Shown here: positions 1-4,458 of the stretch, piece by piece
Numbering within the stretch: position 1 is the first letter of the stretch
Layout: each line of letters starts with the position of its first letter
The notes under the pieces: generated by a model
Seen by the model: the letters and a program-made list of their open reading frames with translations, nothing else
Told to the model about the DNA's origin: nothing
Database searches by the model: none
Source: Halieaceae bacterium UBA4452
GTDB lineage: Bacteria > Pseudomonadota > Gammaproteobacteria > Pseudomonadales > Halieaceae
Assembly: GCA_002389505.1 (NCBI GenBank)
Contig: DGPA01000029.1
Coordinates: 1 to 13,221, forward strand
Length of the DNA: 13,221 bases
Direction of reading: 5' to 3'
Position numbers and translations under genes: made by a program

Positions 1-354
1 CGCATCTTTCTCGATAAAGGTATCAGATGAGGGCACATAGGCTTCAGGCTGATAGTAGTCATAGTACGAGACAAAGTACTCAACCGCGTTATTGGGAAAG
101 AAACTTTTAAACTCGCCATAGAGCTGCGCGGCGAGAGTTTTATTGTGCGCCATGACAATCGTCGGGCGTTGCAACGCTTCCATCACTTTGGCCACGGTAA
201 ACGTCTTGCCCGAGCCAGTCACACCCAGCAGGGTCTGCCCGGCAAGGCCGTTATTGAGCCCTTCGACCAATTTGGCAATCGCCGCTGGCTGATCACCGGC
301 GGGCGAATAATCACTGACAACTGTCAGTGGCGGCATGGGTAAGACATTGGCCAT
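1..354 (-). CDS. uvrB: UvrB, excinuclease ABC subunit B (N-terminal 118 residues; cut by window edge)
   Basis: UvrB is the damage-verifying ATPase of nucleotide excision repair. It receives DNA from UvrA2 and recruits UvrC for incision in the cytoplasm. The visible 118 residues contain the Walker A loop GVTGSGKT (residues 44-51), the family signature MAHNKTLAAQLYGEF, and the tyrosine-rich beta-hairpin YYDYYQPEAYVP (about 97-108), which clamps damaged DNA. The frame is open to base 1, so the helicase, UvrA-binding and UvrC-binding parts lie outside the window. The ATG at 354 is chosen because the protein then begins MANVLPMPPL, close to other UvrB starts; no convincing ribosome binding site precedes it. 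It begins 13 bases after the stop of the MlaC-like gene, so co-transcription or translational coupling is likely. I found no LexA box (CTGT-N8-ACAG) in the intergenic DNA upstream of the pair, although uvrB is SOS-controlled in E. coli. Confidence 0.97.
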   Translation of the reverse strand, partial: MANVLPMPPLTVVSDYSPAGDQPAAIAKLVEGLNNGLAGQTLLGVTGSGKTFTVAKVMEALQRPTIVMAHNKTLAAQLYGEFKSFFPNNAVEYFVSYYDYYQPEAYVPSSDTFIEKDA

Positions 355-367
355 GGCTATTCTGCGC

Positions 368-1111
368 TCACTGTTCAGCCTTGGCAGCACAGGGTGCCGC
401 ACCCGCAGCGCCGGTTTTGGCGCAGAGCTCTGTAAAGTACTCGCGATTTTTCTGTTGTAGCTCTGTGATCAATGTCGTCACGCCCTGCTCTTTAATGGTT
501 TCACGGAACGTATGTTTTTTCACCGCAACATAGGTGATGCCCTTTACACGAACATCTACCGCCTTCCAGATATCAGGCTCCGCCTGTTTAATCAGTACGT
601 CTAAAGTAATGTCTGGTATCACCGGCGACACCATTAACACTTGAATCCAACCGAGAGTCGCTTGTTGATTGAGCACTGCATCCACAACCTGAAACTGCTG
701 CCCGGAGTAATACTCCAAGCCCTCAAAAGCATAGCGTATTAATGTATCGCTCACTGCCTGCACCAGCTCGGACTGTTGCAGTGTATCCAGCTGCTCAAAA
801 CCCTTGCGGCCGATCAGCGCACTCGTGGTCGAGTCAACATCCCACAATGGCTGCAGGGTACGGCTGATAAACTTATGGTAGGCGATCGGGTTATCGAGGA
901 AGTGCTGCTTGTCTTTGGCTAACTGCGCGGTCACCTGATCAAATAAAGGCTTAAACTGCTGTTTTACCAACTGCGATGGATCGCTCACGGCAACCTGAGT
1001 TTGTGGGGCAGTTTCTTGAGCAAATGCGGCGCCTGTAATAGCGATCATCAGACCCAAGCAGATAATCGCACGATGCAACGATCGGCGGAGATTAACAGTA
1101 CTGAGCTTCAA
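368..1111 (-). CDS. MlaC/Ttg2D-family periplasmic phospholipid-binding protein, TTG start
   Basis: This is a 247-residue exported protein of the MlaC/Ttg2D (toluene tolerance) family, which ferries phospholipids between the outer membrane and the inner-membrane MlaFEDB complex. It has a basic start (RRSLHR), a hydrophobic core and an AFA cleavage motif at about residues 29-31, giving a mature start near QETAP. The family core runs from about residue 45 to 225: a helical start (QLVKQQFKPLF), the centre FISRTLQPLWDV, and the characteristic end VRVKGITYVAVKKHTF followed by the IKEQGVTTLITEL helix. The Ala-rich tail with two cysteines is not part of the fold. The start is TTG at 1109-1111: an AAGGA ribosome binding site sits seven bases before it, and the next ATG lies inside the signal peptide. 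No mlaD, mlaE or mlaF gene is adjacent; its neighbour is uvrB. Family assignment is good; the partner transporter is unknown. Confidence 0.85.
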   Translation of the reverse strand: MKLSTVNLRRSLHRAIICLGLMIAITGAAFAQETAPQTQVAVSDPSQLVKQQFKPLFDQVTAQLAKDKQHFLDNPIAYHKFISRTLQPLWDVDSTTSALIGRKGFEQLDTLQQSELVQAVSDTLIRYAFEGLEYYSGQQFQVVDAVLNQQATLGWIQVLMVSPVIPDITLDVLIKQAEPDIWKAVDVRVKGITYVAVKKHTFRETIKEQGVTTLITELQQKNREYFTELCAKTGAAGAAPCAAKAEQ

Positions 1112-1118
1112 ATTTTAT

Positions 1119-1123
1119 TCCTT
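1119..1123 (-). promoter_or_regulatory. Ribosome binding site deciding the TTG start of the MlaC-like gene
   Basis: Read on the minus strand this is AAGGA, separated by seven bases (1112-1118) from the TTG at 1109-1111. Together with the intact signal peptide encoded from that TTG, it supports a non-ATG start. Confidence 0.6.
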
Positions 1124-1158
1124 GATTAGGCACGCGCGGCAATGAAGCCAAACCCAAG

Positions 1159-1164
1159 ATTATA
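1159..1164 (-). promoter_or_regulatory. Candidate -10 element (TATAAT) for the MlaC-like gene and uvrB
   Basis: A perfect TATAAT reads on the minus strand, about 50 bases before the TTG start. The matching -35 region (about 1181-1187 at 16-17 base spacing) is poor, with GTGTCT as the best hexamer. An activator may therefore be needed. A copy of the repeated 11-mer CTAAGGTCAGC lies about 22 bases further upstream. Confidence 0.45.
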
Positions 1165-1209
1165 CAGACTATCCCACTGCAGACACCTTATGCCCATCAA
1201 AATTTCAGA

Positions 1210-1220
1210 CTAAGGTCAGC
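1210..1220. repeat. 11-base repeat CTAAGGTCAGC, copy 1 of 3
   Basis: Exact match to copies at 7023-7033 and 7983-7993, all in the same orientation. This copy lies in the divergent region between the MlaC-like gene and tRNA-Asn, with its centre about 53 bases upstream of the TATAAT at 1159-1164. Its role is unknown; a regulator site is possible. Confidence 0.45.
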
Positions 1221-1324
1221 CGCCCTCAAACGGCGAGGAGGTATATCGATTTACGCCCAGATAATGACTTTATCAAGGGTATCCGATTACCTCAAAAAGG
1301 TCCTGATTAAGCGCCGAGAAATAG

Positions 1325-1353
1325 TTGACTCCACCCGCCATGCCCCCTAGAAT
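1325..1353 (+). promoter_or_regulatory. Promoter of tRNA-Asn
   Basis: TTGACT (1325-1330), a 17-base spacer and TAGAAT (1348-1353) form a sigma-70 promoter one mismatch from consensus in each box. The following GC-rich stretch (GCCCGCC, 1354-1360) is a discriminator of the kind found in stringently controlled stable-RNA promoters. The expected transcription start is near 1360, about 19 bases before the mature tRNA. Confidence 0.8.
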
Positions 1354-1378
1354 GCCCGCCTGTCTGAAAAGACACCAT

Positions 1379-1454
1379 TCCGCCTTAGCTCAGTTGGTAG
1401 AGCAAATGACTGTTAATCATTGGGTCGCTGGTTCGAGCCCAGCAGGCGGAGCCA
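1379..1454 (+). tRNA. tRNA-Asn (anticodon GTT)
   Basis: A complete 76-base cloverleaf. The acceptor arm TCCGCCT (1379-1385) pairs with AGGCGGA (1444-1450), followed by discriminator G and an encoded CCA (1452-1454). The D-arm is AGCTCAGTTGGTAGAGC. The anticodon stem AATGA/TCATT encloses the loop CTGTTAA with anticodon GTT at 1412-1414. The T-arm carries GGTTCGAGCC. It reads asparagine codons. It is a single-gene unit with its own promoter and terminator; no duplicated 3' end that would mark an integrated element is seen. Confidence 0.97.
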
Positions 1455-1471
1455 AACACAGCAGTAGTAGC

Positions 1472-1499
1472 AAAGGGTTGCGCAAATGCAGCCTTTTTT
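1472..1499 (+). terminator. Rho-independent terminator of tRNA-Asn
   Basis: AAAGG(g)TTGC and GCAGCCTTT form a nine-pair stem with one bulged G and one G-U pair around a six-base loop. The run of six T (1494-1499) overlaps the end of the stem. It begins 17 bases after the CCA end. Confidence 0.75.
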
Positions 1500-1599
1500 A
1501 TTGGGTACCTATCAACTGGGCACCCACAAAGCGTCGCGACTGAGTTCATCCGAGTCATCATCGATTCGTTGTAAATGACCGTTCTACGGTGTCGACCCG

Positions 1600-1651
1600 C
1601 CGCCTAATGCTGATAGATTTTCTATGGACTCATCAGCCGATGTTAGGGCGG
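1600..1651. other. Structured intergenic element upstream of the S4-domain gene
   Basis: An outer stem CCGCCTAA (1600-1607) pairs with TTAGGGCGG (1643-1651) with one bulged G. After a 1/5 internal loop, GCTGAT (1609-1614) pairs with ATCAGC (1632-1637). The apex can alternatively form ATAGA/TCTAT (1613-1625). No T run follows, so it does not look like a simple terminator. It could be a leader structure, a small RNA or a protein site. Only the pairing is visible. Confidence 0.4.
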
Positions 1652-1720
1652 CCCCCATAAACGGCATTCCGCGAAACAGACTGTTATTGAGTCCCCTCTA
1701 ACGCTAGCCGACATCATGCT

Positions 1721-1725
1721 AGGAG
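1721..1725 (+). promoter_or_regulatory. Ribosome binding site of the S4-domain gene
   Basis: AGGAG lies six bases before the ATG at 1732, an optimal arrangement that fixes the start of this very small gene. Confidence 0.7.
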
Positions 1726-1731
1726 TAGCGA

Positions 1732-1953
1732 ATGCGCACCGTTGAAATCACCATAGAGCCTGTTGAGCTATACAAAATTCTTAAATTTGAAGGCCTGACG
1801 ACCACCGGCGGCGAAGCGAAGCTCCTCATTGGAGATGGCCAAGTCACTGTAAATGGTGAAATCGAGACCCGGCGGCGACGCAAAATGATCGGTGGAGATG
1901 TTATTGGCTTTCGGGGTGAGCGGCTTCAACTCAGCTTGAGAACCGCTGTCTAG
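1732..1953 (+). CDS. ybcJ: Small S4-domain RNA-binding protein, YbcJ family
   Basis: A 73-residue protein that is almost entirely one S4 RNA-binding domain. It matches the E. coli YbcJ pattern in order: VELYKILKFEGLTTTGGEAK (the first helices), LIGDGQVTVNGEIETRRRRK (the loop and basic strand that contact RNA), and a closing beta segment VIGFRGERLQLSL. The cluster of five arginine/lysine residues after GEIET is the likely RNA contact. Length and start fit the family (about 70 residues), and the ATG has a strong AGGAG site. The cellular RNA target of this family is not established as far as I know; structural work on YbcJ showed the S4 fold. It stands alone between tRNA-Asn and the S9 peptidase, all on the plus strand, but the terminator after the tRNA suggests separate transcription. 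Confidence 0.88.
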   Translation: MRTVEITIEPVELYKILKFEGLTTTGGEAKLLIGDGQVTVNGEIETRRRRKMIGGDVIGFRGERLQLSLRTAV

Positions 1954-1994
1954 TCCTTCACCGTCATCGCACCGATTGCCCGCAATTATGTTTT

Positions 1995-2032
1995 ATGACT
2001 TCAGTCATCATCATTGTGAATGTCTTTTCACA
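1995..2032. promoter_or_regulatory. Two adjacent inverted repeats upstream of the S9 peptidase gene
   Basis: ATGACT-TC-AGTCAT (1995-2008) is a perfect dyad with a two-base centre. Six bases later comes TGTGAA-N6-TTCACA (2015-2032). The second resembles a CRP site (TGTGA/TCACA), but the half-sites are eight bases apart instead of six. Both lie 120-160 bases before the peptidase start and could be operators; no bound protein can be named. Confidence 0.35.
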
Positions 2033-2090
2033 TCGCGGCCTGTGTATTTCCTGTGCTTCGGTGATTTTCCTATTCATAGGTTATTATCTA

Positions 2091-2106
2091 CCCGACAAGC
2101 GTCGGG
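2091..2106 (+). other. Small GC-rich hairpin in the peptidase leader region
   Basis: CCCGAC and GTCGGG form a perfect six-pair stem around the tetraloop AAGC, about 45 bases before the S9 start codon. No T run follows. It could shape the leader RNA or end the upstream transcript; its function cannot be decided from sequence. Confidence 0.35.
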
Positions 2107-2151
2107 CCCTGAGCTCGACACCTTAATAATGACAATGTAAAGAGGGCTCCC

Positions 2152-4230
2152 ATGACTATCAAGTTGCCACACCTTTGTTCCACGCTTCTCGGTATTTTGG
2201 TTTTGATGCTTGCCGCACTTAGTCTCGCAGACGAGGACCGACACCTCACGGTTGCCGATTTGCTGGAATTTGAGCAGGTCAATGACCCCCAGATATCGCC
2301 CGATGGAAACCAAATCATCTATACCCGCAGGTGGGTGGATCAACAGGAGGATCGCTGGGCCTCTGCACTGTGGATCATGGATGCAGATGGATCTCGACAT
2401 CGTTTTTTGCAACAAGGTTCAAATGCCCGCTGGTCACCCAGTGGTGACCGAATTCTCTTCCTTGGCAATGGCGATAACGGCAAATCCCAGCTATTTGTTC
2501 GCTGGATGAATGATGAAGGAGCGGTTTCTCAGGTTACCCGTGTCAACGTTACACCCTCGTCGCCACATTGGTCACCGGATGGTCGACAGATCGCCTTTGT
2601 CTCTGTTATTCCAACCAACGACAAGTGGACGATCGAAATGCCTGAAGCTCCAGAGGGCGCTGAGTGGAGTAAAACACCGCGAATCGTCGACCGATTGCAT
2701 TATCGACAGGACAAAGTGGGCTTCAGAGATAACGGTTTTACGCATCTTTTTGTTGTCCCTGCAGTATCAGGAACTGCACGCCAGCTGACAGAGGGTGACT
2801 GGAATGTTGGCGCGCAGTTTGACGGCTTGTTCGGTGGCGCAGGATTGAGCTGGATGCCTGACAGCAAGACCATTGTTTTTGATGGCTGGAACAACACCGA
2901 TGGCGACTCGATCTACCGGCGTTCGCATATTTATTCAATTGACACCGTTTCGAAGGACATCAGACAGCTCACCAGCGAGCTGGGCGCATGGTCAGACCCG
3001 GTGGTGTCAAACGACGGTGAAAAGATCGCATTCACTGGCTATCCGGCCTCGGACGCCACTTATGAAATGGGTCGAGTCCACGTCATGAATGCCGATGGCA
3101 GCAAAATGCGGATGCTGTCTACAGAATTTGATCAGCCAGCTAGCACACTCTTCTGGGCCAATAACGGTCAGGGGATTTACTTCGCGGCGCAAGATTCGGG
3201 ATATATGAACGTCTATTACATGGCCCTCAACGGCAATGTCCGAGCGGTGACCCAAGGATTGCAGACAGTCACCCTGTCTTCTGTAAATCGCGACGCTAGT
3301 ATTGGCGTTGGAATCTTGGCTTCCTACTACCAACCCGGAGATGTGCACTCATTTTCATTGAGTGATCCCGGTGAGCCCGCGCGGCTGACCGCCGTTAATG
3401 AAGACCTACTGGCAACAAAAGATCTCGGAGAACATAATGAAATTTGGTACGAGGCATCGGACGGAAACCGCGCTCATGGCTGGATCGTCAAACCACCCCA
3501 TTTCGATCCGGAACAAAAATATCCGCTATTAATGGAGATTCATGGCGGTCCATTTGGCATGTATAGCGGTCGCTTCAACTTTCAGTACCAGGTTTACGCT
3601 GCCAATGGTTTCGTTGTTCTCTATACCAATCCTCGCGGGAGTACTGGCTACGGCGAAGCTTTTTCCCAGGCGATTGATCACGCCTATCCAAGCGTTGACT
3701 ATCTGGATCTAATAGGCGGTGTCGACGCGACGATAGCCAAAGGTTTCATCGATGAGAAACGCCTGTATGTCGGTGGATGCAGCGGCGGCGGCGTATTGTC
3801 CAGTTGGGTCATCGGGCACACCGACAGATTTGCTGCGGCAGCGGTTCGCTGCCCTGTATCAAACTGGCTCAGCATGGCCGGCACAACTGATATTCCTGGA
3901 TTTACTTTCTCGTTCTTCCAGAAACCGTTTTGGGAAGATCCGTCCGACTGGTTGAAATACTCTCCTCTCATGTACGTTGGCAACGTAAAAACGCCCACAG
4001 CAGTCATGACAGGCGAGCAGGACATGCGTACGCCAATGGCACAATCCGAAGAATACTATGGCGCGCTCAAAATGCGCGGCGTGCCATCGCGACTCATTCG
4101 ATTCAATGACCAGTACCATGGAACCGGCACGAAACCGTCGAATAACATGCGCACCATGCTGTACATGATGTCCTGGTACAACAGCTACACGCTGGACGGT
4201 GAAGTCGTGAAAGAAGGCAATAACGAATAG
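2152..4230 (+). CDS. Exported S9-family (prolyl oligopeptidase/acylaminoacyl-peptidase-type) serine peptidase
   Basis: A 692-residue exported peptidase that probably trims short peptides in the periplasm or outside. The signal peptide spans residues 1-26 (cleavage after ALSLA). A beta-propeller follows to about residue 410, with TolB-like blades such as DPQISPDGNQIIY, SPHWSPDGRQIAF and DPVVSNDGEKIAF. The C-terminal alpha/beta-hydrolase domain (about 430-690) has the HGGP oxyanion element, NPRGSTGYGE, the nucleophile Ser544 in GGCSGGG, Asp624 in GEQDMRTP and His656 in DQYHGTG, in the right order and spacing. The nucleophile elbow is GCSGG rather than the commoner GxSYGG, which I take as a subgroup mark. 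AGAGGG (2141-2146) five bases upstream supports the ATG. It stands as a single gene with hairpin/terminator sequences after it. The exact substrate (dipeptidyl, acylaminoacyl or prolyl) cannot be read. Confidence 0.93.
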   Translation: MTIKLPHLCSTLLGILVLMLAALSLADEDRHLTVADLLEFEQVNDPQISPDGNQIIYTRRWVDQQEDRWASALWIMDADGSRHRFLQQGSNARWSPSGDRILFLGNGDNGKSQLFVRWMNDEGAVSQVTRVNVTPSSPHWSPDGRQIAFVSVIPTNDKWTIEMPEAPEGAEWSKTPRIVDRLHYRQDKVGFRDNGFTHLFVVPAVSGTARQLTEGDWNVGAQFDGLFGGAGLSWMPDSKTIVFDGWNNTDGDSIYRRSHIYSIDTVSKDIRQLTSELGAWSDPVVSNDGEKIAFTGYPASDATYEMGRVHVMNADGSKMRMLSTEFDQPASTLFWANNGQGIYFAAQDSGYMNVYYMALNGNVRAVTQGLQTVTLSSVNRDASIGVGILASYYQPGDVHSFSLSDPGEPARLTAVNEDLLATKDLGEHNEIWYEASDGNRAHGWIVKPPHFDPEQKYPLLMEIHGGPFGMYSGRFNFQYQVYAANGFVVLYTNPRGSTGYGEAFSQAIDHAYPSVDYLDLIGGVDATIAKGFIDEKRLYVGGCSGGGVLSSWVIGHTDRFAAAAVRCPVSNWLSMAGTTDIPGFTFSFFQKPFWEDPSDWLKYSPLMYVGNVKTPTAVMTGEQDMRTPMAQSEEYYGALKMRGVPSRLIRFNDQYHGTGTKPSNNMRTMLYMMSWYNSYTLDGEVVKEGNNE

Positions 4231-4235
4231 CTTTA

Positions 4236-4277
4236 CGGGTCAGGCTGGTCGCACTCCATGGCGATCAAACTGACCCG
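4236..4277 (+). other. Long two-stem hairpin just after the S9 gene
   Basis: CGGGTCAG (4236-4243) pairs perfectly with CTGACCCG (4270-4277). After a symmetrical 3/3 internal loop, GGTCGC (4247-4252) pairs with GCGATC (4261-4266, one G-U) around an eight-base loop. It starts six bases after the stop codon. The T-poor tail (ACTTTACTTTC) makes it a weak terminator at best; an mRNA 3'-end protecting structure is equally likely. Confidence 0.5.
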
Positions 4278-4303
4278 ACTTTACTTTCTATAGTCGTCAG
4301 TGA

Positions 4304-4325
4304 CCAGCGGGGCGCTAGGCTTTTT
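4304..4325 (+). terminator. Rho-independent terminator downstream of the S9 gene
   Basis: CCAGCG pairs with CGCT(a)GG, with one bulged A, around the loop GGG. The stem is followed by C and five T (4321-4325). It is short but GC-rich. The rest of the spacer to 4435 shows nothing recognisable. Confidence 0.5.
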
Positions 4326-4435
4326 CCCATTTGGCACGACCTCAATTAACCTCTGATTGCGCCTATCGAACCCAAGCGAATCGAGGGCCTATCGATGGCT
4401 CCAGTAGTGTTACTCATCGGCTTCAGTGAGTCGTG

Positions 4436-4457
4436 AAAATCACAGTGCAAGCCTGTG
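4436..4457 (-). terminator. Possible terminator of the haloperoxidase gene
   Basis: Read on the minus strand, CACAG and CTGTG form a five-pair stem around a seven-base loop immediately after the stop codon, followed by ATTTTC. The stem is short and the T run is only four, so termination strength is doubtful. Confidence 0.4.
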
Positions 4458-4458
4458 C

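Noticed and set aside
312..329. LexA (SOS) box for uvrB
   Set aside because: The dyad has the wrong internal spacing and lies within the coding region; no CTGT-N8-ACAG was found in the upstream spacer.
1379..1499. Genomic-island attachment site at tRNA-Asn
   Set aside because: No integrase gene and no repeated copy of the tRNA 3' end are visible in the window.
1325..1543. A 72-residue protein reading through the tRNA
   Set aside because: It overlaps the whole tRNA-Asn, including its promoter and terminator, and has no recognisable protein pattern.
2015..2032. CRP/FNR-type binding site upstream of the S9 gene
   Set aside because: The half-sites TGTGA and TCACA are separated by eight bases instead of the six needed for CRP, so it is listed only as an inverted repeat.
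3007..3348. Antisense open frames within the S9, haloperoxidase, M1 and soxB genes
   Set aside because: They are shadows of genes with complete catalytic motifs and show no recognisable domains or ribosome binding sites.
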